This document shows, in pieces, positions 52,766-61,261 of a stretch of DNA of 64,000 bases. The notes beneath the pieces are model-generated. The model was not told where the DNA came from and searched no databases. It was given only the letters and a program-made list of their open reading frames with translations. Each line of letters opens with the position of its first letter. The first letter of the stretch is position 1. The position numbers and the translations under genes were made by a program. The stretch comes from an uncultured Oscillospiraceae bacterium (GTDB lineage Bacteria; Bacillota; Clostridia; Oscillospirales; Acutalibacteraceae), in assembly GCA_900554335.1 (NCBI GenBank), contig USGT01000005.1, positions 1 through 64,000 on the forward strand, in the 5' to 3' direction.

Positions 52766-52820
52766 TTTGTATACTAAATAAACATAACATTAGTATACAA
52801 ACTGTTATAGTGGATGTCAA
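52766..52820 (-). promoter_or_regulatory. Promoter with 12-bp inverted repeat for the helical protein
   Basis: On the minus strand, TTGACA (52815-52820), a 17-base spacer and TATACT (52792-52797). The -10 lies inside one arm of a perfect 12-bp inverted repeat, TTTGTATACTAA (52766-52777) and TTAGTATACAAA (52790-52801), separated by 12 bases. A dimeric repressor site is likely. Confidence 0.75.
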
Positions 52821-52835
52821 GCTTTTATGTATAAA

Positions 52836-53324
52836 TTATATATTAATATCAACTCTCTTTATTGATAAATTATCATATTTACTTATTTTTTTACCGAAAT
52901 CAAAACTTTTAAACTTCCCTTCAGGCAAAATATCCATCATAGGAACAAGCACAAATGCCCTTTCTTCCATGCGAGGATGAGGCAAAGTTAAATTTTCGTC
53001 ATTAATAATTTCATTTTCATAAAAAATAATGTCAATGTCTATCGTTCTTGGTGCAAATCTATAAGGCCGCTGCCTGCCAAGCTTGGTTTCAATGCCCAAG
53101 CAAACACCCAAAAGCGCAAAAGGCGGCAAATTCGTTTTAATCAAAACGCAGCAATTTAAATATTTCCCTTGCGAGTCGCTAACTCCAAAAGGCTCGGTTT
53201 CATAAACGCTTGAAACTGAAACGAGCTTAATTCCGGGAATATTTTTCAAAGCCTCAACAGCACTTCTCAGGTAGAATTCCCTATCACCCATGTTGCTCCC
53301 CAACGACAAAACTGCTTCAAGCAC
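52836..53324 (-). CDS. folK: 2-amino-4-hydroxy-6-hydroxymethyldihydropteridine pyrophosphokinase
   Basis: 162-residue HPPK. Motifs: AVLSLGSNMGDRE at the N-terminus, VYETEPFGVSDSQG, and FAPRTIDIDIIFYEN with LPHPRMEERAFVLVPM (ATP and substrate loop). Activates the pterin for FolP. It begins one base after folB ends; last gene of folE-folP-folB-folK. Confidence 0.96.
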   Translation of the reverse strand: MLEAVLSLGSNMGDREFYLRSAVEALKNIPGIKLVSVSSVYETEPFGVSDSQGKYLNCCVLIKTNLPPFALLGVCLGIETKLGRQRPYRFAPRTIDIDIIFYENEIINDENLTLPHPRMEERAFVLVPMMDILPEGKFKSFDFGKKISKYDNLSIKRVDINI

Positions 53325-53693
53325 CTATTTTTCACCCCTCATTCTTTTGAATCTAACCGCTACATATTCGAATTCTTCTTTGATAGGCGCGTGCGGCTTT
53401 TTCACTGTTATGTCAACCGATTCAACCTCCCTAAACGACGAAAAAATCTCCGAAATTATTTCCACCGCAGCTTTTTCGATTAAATCGTAGCTTTTTTCAG
53501 TCATCACTTTTTTTATAGCCCTAACAACCATAGAATAGCTAATAACCTGGCTGATTTCATCACTCGCAAAACCCGGCATTTCGGGCAAATCTAAAACGGC
53601 ATCAATGAAAAAATCTTGCCCGTTCTTTTTTTCAAAATCATGAACACCGTGATAAGCAAATATTTTTAAGTTTTTAATTATTATTTGGTTCAT
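53325..53693 (-). CDS. folB: Dihydroneopterin aldolase
   Basis: 122 residues; forms 6-hydroxymethyl-dihydropterin. Typical IIIKNLKIFAYHGVHDFEKK with catalytic Glu, ISYSMVVRAIKKVM and the late VTVKKPHAPI in the variant ITVKKPHAPI, with catalytic Lys. It overlaps the folP stop by one base. Confidence 0.95.
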   Translation of the reverse strand: MNQIIIKNLKIFAYHGVHDFEKKNGQDFFIDAVLDLPEMPGFASDEISQVISYSMVVRAIKKVMTEKSYDLIEKAAVEIISEIFSSFREVESVDITVKKPHAPIKEEFEYVAVRFKRMRGEK

Positions 53694-54505
53694 TAAATCT
53701 CCCTAGTTTTCAAAATTGCATCAGCGGTTTTTGCTGCCAAAATTCCTTCTTTAACATCATGAACCCTGATTATATTTGCGCCTTTTTCAATTGCAATTGT
53801 GTTTGCAGCTATCGTGCCGGGCAAGCGGTCGATATTGCTTCCGTTTTCGCAAAGCTCAGCGATGAATCTCTTCCTCGAAAGACCCACCAAACAAGCAATT
53901 TCGTCGATTTTAAAGTTTTCTAAATTATTTATCACAAATCTATCTTGCACCCTTGTTTCAAGGAAGCCAACCCCTGGGTCAAGGCAAATTCTTTCTTTTG
54001 AAATGCCGAACTTTTGAGCTTCTGCAAGCTTATTTTCAAAAAAATTTTTCATGTTTTTGCAGTCACCGCTGAACATAATCACTATTCCGCAGCCCGTTTT
54101 GCTGGCAACTTCAAACATTTTTTTATTTTCAAACCCCGTAACATCATTTATGATGCTTGCGCCCATTTGAAGCGATTTTTCGGCAACTTCGGGGTAAAAA
54201 GTATCAATCGAAACAGGAATATTCAAAACGCCATTTAATTTTTCAAGCACAGGTTTAAGCCTTGCCCATTCTTCATCGCTTGAAATTTTTTTAAATCCTG
54301 GGCGAGTTGATTGCGCGCCGATGTCTATAATGTCAGCCCCGAAACTTTGAATTTCAAGGGCTCTTTTAACCGCTTTTTCGGGCTCATTAAAAAGTCCACC
54401 ATCAGAAAAAGAGTCCGGGGTTACGTTTAAAATCCCCATGACTAAACTTTTTTTATTAAAATCAAGATTATATTTTCCCGCTTTAAAAATGCTCAAATTT
54501 ATCAT
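53693..54505 (-). CDS. folP: Dihydropteroate synthase
   Basis: A 270-residue TIM barrel. MGILNVTPDSFSDGG, IDIGAQSTRPG, SIDTFYPEVAEKSL, NDVTGFENKK, DPGVGF, VGLSRKRFI and IIRVHDV. It joins pABA to the pterin. Second gene of the folate operon; no pab genes lie in the window. Confidence 0.96.
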   Translation of the reverse strand: MINLSIFKAGKYNLDFNKKSLVMGILNVTPDSFSDGGLFNEPEKAVKRALEIQSFGADIIDIGAQSTRPGFKKISSDEEWARLKPVLEKLNGVLNIPVSIDTFYPEVAEKSLQMGASIINDVTGFENKKMFEVASKTGCGIVIMFSGDCKNMKNFFENKLAEAQKFGISKERICLDPGVGFLETRVQDRFVINNLENFKIDEIACLVGLSRKRFIAELCENGSNIDRLPGTIAANTIAIEKGANIIRVHDVKEGILAAKTADAILKTREI

Positions 54506-54517
54506 TCCCTCAAAAAA

Positions 54518-55042
54518 TTAATCGTCTTCCAAACTTCCAAGCGAAGAAATGGTTTTAGTGTTCGAACCCACTGATCTTGCGCCTCTTATGGTCATGCAAA
54601 GGTGCTCAGCTTCCATGATTACCTCAACGCCTTTAACCGGAAAATTCGAAAAAATGAAGTCAGCAACCTTGCTTGTGATTCTTTCTTGAACTTGAAGGCC
54701 TTTAGAAAAATATTCAACAATTCGGGCAAGCTTTGAAATTCCGATAACGAAAGTGCTTTTGGGCTTGTACTTAACGTGCGCAACGCCTCTAAACGGAAGC
54801 ATATGGTGCTCGCAAAATGAATAAAACGGTATATCTCTTACTTGAACATAACCATCGCTAATGAAATCTTCTTTGAAAACTTTTTTAAAACTTTCGGTTT
54901 CTTTTTCGTCTTTTTCAAAAATTTCACAAAGCATGTTCGAAACTCTCATCGGAGTGTCTTTAAGCCCTTCGCGTTCAGGGTCTTCGCCCAAAGCCAAAAG
55001 CAATTCATAAATCAAATTTTCGGTTTTTCTTTTATCTATCAT
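54518..55042 (-). CDS. folE: GTP cyclohydrolase I
   Basis: About 174 residues. Zinc ligands in YSFCEHHMLPF and EHLCMTIRGARSVGS, and GISKLARIVEYFSKGLQVQE. Opens the folate pathway. The start is ATG 55042, 9 bases after GAAGG; an ATG three codons earlier touches the SD. It follows the transglutaminase-like gene by about 20 bases. Confidence 0.95.
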   Translation of the reverse strand: MIDKRKTENLIYELLLALGEDPEREGLKDTPMRVSNMLCEIFEKDEKETESFKKVFKEDFISDGYVQVRDIPFYSFCEHHMLPFRGVAHVKYKPKSTFVIGISKLARIVEYFSKGLQVQERITSKVADFIFSNFPVKGVEVIMEAEHLCMTIRGARSVGSNTKTISSLGSLEDD

Positions 55043-55061
55043 TTTTATCATCCTTCAAATT

Positions 55062-56330
55062 TTAAATGTAATTCACTTTAACAAACAAAACATTTTGATT
55101 GCTGCAAACTGAGTAATAAAGCGATTTTGTTCCTACTTTACAGCCATTTTTCAAAAACTCATTTGCTTTTGAAATGAAGCTGAAAATCTTCGGCAAGAAA
55201 ACGCGGCTTTTAAACATTTCCATGCTTAAATTTTCGTCAAGCTTAAAATAAAAATACTCACGCTTTAGTTTAGCAGATTTTTTAATGTAGTCAATCATGA
55301 TTTCATCGCAATTATAGCTTGAAATCTTAGCGGAATTTCTTTCGTAGTAATTATATTTTTTCGCCGTGCATTTAGGCAAATCAAAATTATACATCTTGTT
55401 AGAACGAAACGCACCGCTCATTTGAAATTGTTCGCCAATGAAATGATTTTTCTTTATGGTTTTATCGTCAACATTAAAATACATGTACCTGCTATTTGCG
55501 TCAGCTGCATCCCAGGTAACATCCAGATGATACCAATCCCCGCCAATTTTAACTATGTTCCACATGTGCGGTTCGCCGTTGCCAATTCCAGCCACGGTTT
55601 TGCACTCAACTCCGCAGTTGCAAAGAAGGATCTGCATAGCCTTCGAATAGCCCTCGCAAACCGCAGTTTTATCAACAAGGCAGCCGTAAGAAGTGAAAAT
55701 CTTCGGGTTACCGATAACGTTTTTATAGCTGCAATTGTCAATTATGTAATTATGCAAAAAAAGCTCTTTTTCATAATCGTCCGAGTTTTCAGGAATCTTA
55801 GAAATAATTTCTGAAATCTTATTTTTAAGCTTAATTTCGCAGGCGTCTTTTTCAGGTTTAGAAAAAATGGAATAAAACTTAACTATGTTCATTTTATCTT
55901 CGGAATAAACGCAGCTAAAAATCTTGGAAATCCAAAATATTTCAGGGTTATCATTTTGAAGCGCATGCAAAACTTTTTTAATCTGTTCAAGGCTAAGGCA
56001 CCCACCGCTAACATTAATAGGAGGAATACTGTAAAGCCCTGTGTTTAAGCGCTTGCTTGAAATGCTGTTGCAGCTTGATTTGATTTTTTTATAAAGAATT
56101 TTTTCTTCATTTGTAAGAAGTCCGTCGAAACCATTTGTTATGGAAATCACCTTATTTCTTTTGTTGTCAAATGAATCCAAAACTTCATTTTTTTGAATCC
56201 CGGAAGAATAGCTGCTTCCGCTGCCATGTTTTACAGTTTGAATACTTCTTGAATTAAAACCAATTGCCGCAGAAGAAAACAAACTAAGGCAGGCTATTCC
56301 AAGAATCAAAAAAACAGTCTTTTTTCTCAT
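55062..56330 (-). CDS. Secreted transglutaminase-like protein
   Basis: 422 residues. Signal peptide (about 1-24; FLILGIACLSLFSSAA), a middle region (about 60-190), and a transglutaminase/papain-like core with the triad Cys in KTAVCEGYSKAMQ, His in EPHMWNIV and Asp in HLDVTWDAAD. A C-terminal region of about 100 residues follows. Bacterial homologues act on the wall or as proteases; the substrate is unknown. It lies between a FUSC-like gene and folE on the minus strand. Confidence 0.85.
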   Translation of the reverse strand: MRKKTVFLILGIACLSLFSSAAIGFNSRSIQTVKHGSGSSYSSGIQKNEVLDSFDNKRNKVISITNGFDGLLTNEEKILYKKIKSSCNSISSKRLNTGLYSIPPINVSGGCLSLEQIKKVLHALQNDNPEIFWISKIFSCVYSEDKMNIVKFYSIFSKPEKDACEIKLKNKISEIISKIPENSDDYEKELFLHNYIIDNCSYKNVIGNPKIFTSYGCLVDKTAVCEGYSKAMQILLCNCGVECKTVAGIGNGEPHMWNIVKIGGDWYHLDVTWDAADANSRYMYFNVDDKTIKKNHFIGEQFQMSGAFRSNKMYNFDLPKCTAKKYNYYERNSAKISSYNCDEIMIDYIKKSAKLKREYFYFKLDENLSMEMFKSRVFLPKIFSFISKANEFLKNGCKVGTKSLYYSVCSNQNVLFVKVNYI

Positions 56331-56347
56331 GTTTTTGCTCCCTAAAT

Positions 56348-56851
56348 TTAATCTTTTTTAATTTTTTTGCAGCTTAGCACCTTGTTAACAACCATTGCAA
56401 CGGCAACGCCAACCAAAGTGTCGCAGGCGCGCTGAATAACATAATAAAGCGTGTTGCCTACTCTAACGCCCGACCTTGCAAGCAAAACTATGACCACAAT
56501 GCAACCAATTCGAACGGAAGTTTTGTGATTTATAAAATTGCATATATAAATAACTGCTAAAATTCCCAGCGGCAGGGCAAAAAACCTCAGGAAATAGTAA
56601 TAAGGCGTCATGTAACAAAACTCAAGCAAAATATACCCGACGATTGCACCAATCACGGTTCCTATGAATCTGTTAGTGCCCGCCTGAAGAGTTTGCTCGC
56701 AAGTTGGCTGCATGCATATAACCGCAGCAATGCAAGAACAAAATATATCTTCTTCATGAGTGATAATCGTAGAAATAACTGCACACACAAACACTGCAAT
56801 AGCTGTTTTCACGGCGCGAAGGCCGATTCTGTAATCTTTGTTTATTCGCAC
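56348..56851 (-). CDS. FUSC / aromatic acid exporter-like membrane protein (short)
   Basis: 167 residues with four to five membrane helices. The first part resembles the ArAE/FUSC family (YRIGLRAVKTAIAVFVCAVI, then AAVICMQPTCEQTLQAGTNR and FIGTVIGAIVGYIL). The long cytoplasmic domain of full-length members is missing. The start is a GTG with no good SD nearby, so the exact N-terminus is uncertain. The role (export of aromatic or amphipathic acids) is inferred only. Confidence 0.7.
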   Translation of the reverse strand: MRINKDYRIGLRAVKTAIAVFVCAVISTIITHEEDIFCSCIAAVICMQPTCEQTLQAGTNRFIGTVIGAIVGYILLEFCYMTPYYYFLRFFALPLGILAVIYICNFINHKTSVRIGCIVVIVLLARSGVRVGNTLYYVIQRACDTLVGVAVAMVVNKVLSCKKIKKD

Positions 56852-56973
56852 AAATTCAAGGCAACAATTCGCCCTTCCCCACCTTTCTGCAGTAAAAAAC
56901 GGAATTAAAATTCACGTTTGCTCATTTAAAGTATATCATAGTTTTTTGCTAATTAAAAGATATATTTTGGTAA

Positions 56974-57546
56974 TTATCTAAATATTGGCTGAATTTGTTT
57001 GCCTTCAAGAGCGCATTCCAGAGTCTCCTGCACAAGGTCAAAATGGGCAACCATTGACGCAGGTTTGCTTACGCAGTCATCTTGGCTCATGGGAACAAAA
57101 TAAAAATATTTCATGTTAAAAGCCTTGCCCAAATTTTGAGCCGAGCCGCCAAGGGCATCATTGCTGGCGAAAGAAATCACGACGGGTTTTTGCACTCTTA
57201 AATGAGATTTAACCGCCAAAGTAACAGGAGTATCCGTCGAAGCACGGCAAAGCTTACCGAGAGTGTTGCCAGTGCAAGGGCAAACAAGCATTATATCAGT
57301 CATGTTTTTCGGGCCAATCGGCTCAACATCCGTCAGGGAATTTAAAATCTTCTTGCCGCTTATTTCTTCAATTTTTTTGGTAAAATCCTTCGCTTTGCCA
57401 AATTTCGTGTCAAGATTATAAGCGTTGAAAGACATTATGGGAATAATATCATAGTCAAGATTTGCGAGCTTTTCCATTTGGTCAATTGCTTTTGAAAGCG
57501 TGCAAAAAGAGCCACAAAGCGCAAAACCCAGCTTTATTTTACTCAT
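56974..57546 (-). CDS. dpaB: Dipicolinate synthase subunit B
   Basis: 190 residues, flavoprotein-like. IKLGFALCGSFCTLSKAIDQ at the N-terminus, MLVCPCTGNTLGKL and PVVISFASNDALGGSAQNLG. With DpaA it converts 4-hydroxy-tetrahydrodipicolinate to dipicolinic acid in the mother cell. It overlaps dpaA by 4 bases (ATGA). Also called SpoVFB. Confidence 0.95.
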   Translation of the reverse strand: MSKIKLGFALCGSFCTLSKAIDQMEKLANLDYDIIPIMSFNAYNLDTKFGKAKDFTKKIEEISGKKILNSLTDVEPIGPKNMTDIMLVCPCTGNTLGKLCRASTDTPVTLAVKSHLRVQKPVVISFASNDALGGSAQNLGKAFNMKYFYFVPMSQDDCVSKPASMVAHFDLVQETLECALEGKQIQPIFR

Positions 57547-58415
57547 GAAAATTCCTCCTCAATCATTTTGTATATAACATCGGCTATTATTTCTCCCGCA
57601 GCTTCAGGGAAGCATTTCCCCGGGATTCCAAGCGCAGGAATAAGCTTTATCCCAAGCTCCTCGGCAGCTAATTTGTCAGTTCCGCCCGGAGATGAAGCAA
57701 GGTCAATTATCATCCTTGCTGAGCTTAAATATCCAAGCACATCTTCATTAAGCACTAGCGCAGGAACAGTGTTAAAAATCAAATCGAAGTCTGCTTTTTC
57801 ATTTATTTTGCTAACGTTTGTTGTTTCAAAACCGCTAATTTTCGCCAAAGAAACGTCTTTAACACTCCTCGCGCTAACCGTAACTTTAGCGCCCATATTT
57901 TTTAGAAGTTTCGCCAAAATTTTGCCTATTCTGCCAAAGCCAACGACCAAACACCTGCTTGAAAAAATGCTTTTGCCATACTCTTTCAAAGCAATGCTCA
58001 CAGCGCCCTCAGCGGTTAAAAGAGCGTTTGGAATCAAGAAATCTTCTCTTTGGTAATAATCCCTAATATACAAACCGCTCGGTTTGACATCTTCGATCAA
58101 AGATGATACAATTCCAGCAAATACGACTTTATTCTTAAGATTCGAAAAAAGCTTTTCGCTCAAAACTATATCCGAGTTTGAAAAAGGAGCGTTTATGACT
58201 TTCTTGTTTCTGGAAGCAGGAACGGGAAGAATTATGTATTTAGAACTTGAAATTAAATCACTTATTTTTAAAGATTTGAGTTTTAGTTTGTCAAAACCCA
58301 CAAAATTTTCAAAGCCACAAACGAAAACCTCATTTTTATCTTTTTGCAGCTTTTTAGCCAAGTAAATCTGGCGAAGGTCTCCGCCTATTATTCCGAATCT
58401 CTCATTTGAAATCAT
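57543..58415 (-). CDS. dpaA: Dipicolinate synthase subunit A
   Basis: 290 residues with two Rossmann units. N-terminal FGIIGGDLRQIYLAKKL, a linker with VKPSGLYIRDYYQRED, and NAD(P)-binding VVGFGRIGKILAKLLKNMG; ends IPGKCFPEAAGEIIADVI. Provides the spore's dipicolinate with DpaB. A sigma-K-like promoter lies upstream. This pair shows that the organism is, or descends from, an endospore former. Confidence 0.96.
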   Translation of the reverse strand: MISNERFGIIGGDLRQIYLAKKLQKDKNEVFVCGFENFVGFDKLKLKSLKISDLISSSKYIILPVPASRNKKVINAPFSNSDIVLSEKLFSNLKNKVVFAGIVSSLIEDVKPSGLYIRDYYQREDFLIPNALLTAEGAVSIALKEYGKSIFSSRCLVVGFGRIGKILAKLLKNMGAKVTVSARSVKDVSLAKISGFETTNVSKINEKADFDLIFNTVPALVLNEDVLGYLSSARMIIDLASSPGGTDKLAAEELGIKLIPALGIPGKCFPEAAGEIIADVIYKMIEEEFS

Positions 58416-58444
58416 AAATATCCATCCTCCTGTTTCATATTATA

Positions 58445-58472
58445 TAGAATATGCTTATTTATATTAAGTCGT
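58445..58472 (-). promoter_or_regulatory. Candidate sigma-K promoter of dpaAB
   Basis: On the minus strand, AC at 58471-58472, a 17-base spacer and CATATTCTA (58445-58453), matching the sigma-K pattern AC-N16/17-CATANNNTA. This fits late mother-cell expression of spoVFAB in Bacillus. Confidence 0.5.
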
Positions 58473-58506
58473 TACCAACAAATAATTTAAAGGTGGTTGT
58501 TTCAAC

Positions 58507-59775
58507 ATGGACAGTAACGAAACCCTCGATTTCCAGAAATCATATCAGTTTTACAAAGAAAAATACGAAAAATTCAAAAGCATGAATTTTAATCTTGATA
58601 TGTCCAGAGGGAAACCTTGCAGCGAGCAGCTGGATCTTTCAAATGAGCTTTTAAGCATAATTAAAAAGCCATTGGACTGCATTTCAAAGAGCAACATTGA
58701 CTGCAGGAACTACGGTGTAAACGACGGAATTGAAGAAATTAAAGAATTTATTTCAAGTGTGACGGGAATAGAAAAAGAAAATTTCATCGTTGGAGGAAAC
58801 TCGAGCCTCAGCATGATGTTTGACACAATTTCTTGCTTTATGATTCACGGCGCAGGCGGCGAAAAGCCTTGGGCAAAGCAAGAAAAAATCAAATTTTTAT
58901 GCCCAGCTCCAGGTTACGACAGGCACTTTTCAATGTGCGAATACTTCGGAATAGAAATGATAACCATTCCAATGACCCAGCAAGGGCCGGACATGGAAAT
59001 AGTCGAAAAATTAGTCACGGAGGATAGCTGCATCAAAGGAATGTGGTGCGTGCCTAAATACTCAAACCCTGAAGGAATAGTTTATTCAGATGAAACCGTG
59101 AAAAGGCTTGCAGATTTGAAACCTGCTGCAAAAGACTTTAGATTATTTTGGGATAATGCTTATTTCGTGCATGATTTAACCAAAAACCCGCCGAAGCTGC
59201 TTGATATATTCAGCGAGTGCAAAAAAGCAGGGAACGAAGAGCTGCCCATAATATTTTATTCCACTTCGAAAATAACTTTTGCCGGCGCAGGAATAGCATT
59301 TTTGGCCTGCGGAAAAGAAAATTTGGCCAAACTTAAAAAAAATTACAGCTTTAAAACCGTTGGATTTAACAAACTGAATCAAATAAGGCACGTTAAATTT
59401 TTGAAAGACAAAGAAACCCTCAAAAAGCACATGGAAAAGCAAAAAAGCATTATTTGGCCCAAATTCGAAAAAGTTTTGAGCATTTTAAAAGAGAACTTCG
59501 GCGAAAATGAAATTTTAACCTGGAATAAGCCGAAAGGCGGCTATTTCGTGAGCGTAAACACTATTCCAGGCTGCGCAAAAGAGGTCGTTAAACTTTGCCG
59601 CGAAGCAGGCCTTAAATTAACAGATGCCGGTGCAACCTTTCCTTATAAAAAAGATCCATTTGACAGAAACATCCGTCTAGCGCCAACTTACCCGCCTCTA
59701 GAAGAGCTGGAAAAAGCCATGAATTTGTTTTGCATAGTGGTTAAAATGGTTTACTTTAAAAGCAAAATTTCATAA
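58507..59775 (+). CDS. Aspartate aminotransferase-like PLP enzyme
   Basis: A 422-residue fold-type I aminotransferase of the AspAT type found in Clostridia and actinobacteria (PF12897-like). LDMSRGKPCSEQLDLSNELL, NYGVNDGIEEIKEF, VGGNSSLSMMFDTIS, MWCVPKYSNPEGIVYS, LFWDNAYFVHDL, the PLP Lys in FYSTSKITFAGAG, and the substrate Arg in FDRNIRLAPTYPP. It probably transaminates aspartate, though an aromatic substrate is possible. GGTGG precedes the ATG. Divergent from dpaA. Confidence 0.85.
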   Translation: MDSNETLDFQKSYQFYKEKYEKFKSMNFNLDMSRGKPCSEQLDLSNELLSIIKKPLDCISKSNIDCRNYGVNDGIEEIKEFISSVTGIEKENFIVGGNSSLSMMFDTISCFMIHGAGGEKPWAKQEKIKFLCPAPGYDRHFSMCEYFGIEMITIPMTQQGPDMEIVEKLVTEDSCIKGMWCVPKYSNPEGIVYSDETVKRLADLKPAAKDFRLFWDNAYFVHDLTKNPPKLLDIFSECKKAGNEELPIIFYSTSKITFAGAGIAFLACGKENLAKLKKNYSFKTVGFNKLNQIRHVKFLKDKETLKKHMEKQKSIIWPKFEKVLSILKENFGENEILTWNKPKGGYFVSVNTIPGCAKEVVKLCREAGLKLTDAGATFPYKKDPFDRNIRLAPTYPPLEELEKAMNLFCIVVKMVYFKSKIS

Positions 59776-59802
59776 AAAATAAAGGAAGGGACGGCAAAAA
59801 CA

Positions 59803-61173
59803 ATGACGTTTAAAAAATTTAAATATTTAAGGCTCAAAAAAATTTTATCTGCCATAGCGCTAGCATATTTAACTACTTCTTCGGTAAATGCAGGTTTTTT
59901 CGGCTCAGAGCATTACAATCTGCCTCTTCAAAAAAGCATGCTTATCTCGCCTTTTAAAAGGGTGAGCCCTAGCATCAAATGGACTTCCAGCAACCCCCGC
60001 GTGGCAACGGTGGACAATCACGGCGTTGTTCATGCAAAATCAAGGGGTGTGGCGGAAATTTCGGCTTATCATAATTCCCGGCGCGATTGCTGCAAAGTTA
60101 CAGTGACTGAGCCCGAAGCAGTAAGAAGCGTTTACACGAATATTCCAAAAGAAAACGAAAGACTCATCGTTTATGCTATGACTCCCCGAAATGCAGAAAG
60201 CGTTAAATTCATAGTAACCGGGCCGAATTATTACAAAGAAGTTTGCTGCGGTAATAAATCAACTAGCGGAGAAAATTACATATGGCAAGAAGACGTAGGA
60301 ACAGCCGGAAGCGGTACATACACTTTATCAGCATATAGTAAAATCGGCGGAGATTGGAAAAATTCACCTAATTCGAAAATTGATTTCACTATCTCAGAAG
60401 GTTCGCACAGAAGTTCGTTAATTTCGCTTTCAAGGAAGAATTTAAGCAGAGACGGCATGAACTTCATAATAAGGCAAGAGGGCTTTGGTTCCAGGGTTTA
60501 TGTAGACATTGCAAACTGCCTTACAATCGGCTGCGGAAGAGTTATTTACCCCGGCGAAACATTTTATGATAACTGCAATAAACAGGAAGCTTACCAAGAT
60601 TTTTTAACAAGAATAAACAAATATCGGTTCACTTTAGCAGTTAATAATTTCCTTGTGAATAATAAAATAGCTTTCAACCAATACCAATTCGATGCCCTCG
60701 TGAGCTTTAGCTATAATTTAGGAAAAGGCTGGCTCAGTTCAAGCGCTCTTAGAAACACCATTTTAAGCGCAGGCAGCAGTTCAAATGAAGGCACTGTAAA
60801 TGCAAAAACAGGCATTTATTTGAGGTCTGGCCCGGGAACGAACCACAAAAGAATTTCTTCGCTTTACTACGGCAGCAAAATGTCGATTCTTGGCCGAAGC
60901 GGGAATTGGTACCACGTTAGAACTCGCTCAGGCGCCACAGGATATTGCTGTGCAGACTACGTTTCGGCTGGAAGCGGCGGCGGAAGGAACCTCGATTCCA
61001 TAAACAGGCACAGGTTCATCAGTGAATTTTCTCAATATCACCATGCAGGAAGAAAATGCATCAAAGGGCTTCTCAGAAGAAGGCTCGAAGAACTTGAAAT
61101 TTTCTTCCACGGAAATTATAATTCCCACGCACCTTTCTGGAAATACCCCACCCCACCGTGCTTTAACAAATAA
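59803..61173 (+). CDS. Secreted GH24 lysozyme with BIG2 and an inserted SH3b domain
   Basis: 456 residues. A signal peptide ends near Ala30 (TTSSVNA). A BIG2-like unit follows (about 50-102; IKWTSSNPRVATVDNHGVVH) and a beta domain (about 108-198). The GH24 (T4-type) muramidase begins near 215 with Glu226, Asp235 and Thr241 (E-x8-D-x5-T). A complete bacterial SH3 domain sits at about 329-389 (TGIYLRSGPGTNHKR, GNWYHVRTRSGATGYCCADY), before the last GH24 helices (CIKGLLRRRLEELEIFFHG). The SH3b thus interrupts the catalytic domain. AAGGAAGGG precedes the ATG. Confidence 0.85.
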   Translation: MTFKKFKYLRLKKILSAIALAYLTTSSVNAGFFGSEHYNLPLQKSMLISPFKRVSPSIKWTSSNPRVATVDNHGVVHAKSRGVAEISAYHNSRRDCCKVTVTEPEAVRSVYTNIPKENERLIVYAMTPRNAESVKFIVTGPNYYKEVCCGNKSTSGENYIWQEDVGTAGSGTYTLSAYSKIGGDWKNSPNSKIDFTISEGSHRSSLISLSRKNLSRDGMNFIIRQEGFGSRVYVDIANCLTIGCGRVIYPGETFYDNCNKQEAYQDFLTRINKYRFTLAVNNFLVNNKIAFNQYQFDALVSFSYNLGKGWLSSSALRNTILSAGSSSNEGTVNAKTGIYLRSGPGTNHKRISSLYYGSKMSILGRSGNWYHVRTRSGATGYCCADYVSAGSGGGRNLDSINRHRFISEFSQYHHAGRKCIKGLLRRRLEELEIFFHGNYNSHAPFWKYPTPPCFNK

Positions 61174-61179
61174 AAATGG

Positions 61180-61205
61180 CCTCACCTATTTTTGGGTGAG
61201 GTTTT
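61180..61205 (+). terminator. Terminator of the lysozyme gene
   Basis: CCTCACC (61180-61186) pairs with GGTGAGG (61195-61201), followed by TTTT. Confidence 0.8.
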
Positions 61206-61212
61206 AAATTTA

Positions 61213-61242
61213 AAAAATTAATCCCGCCGAATTTAGCGGGAT
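61213..61242 (-). terminator. Terminator of GG-leader peptide 6
   Basis: ATCCCGC (61221-61227) pairs with GCGGGAT (61236-61242). Read on the minus strand it is followed by TAATTTTTTAAA. It can also act on the plus strand (ATTTTAAATT). Confidence 0.65.
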
Positions 61243-61261
61243 TTTAAATTCCAGGAATATT

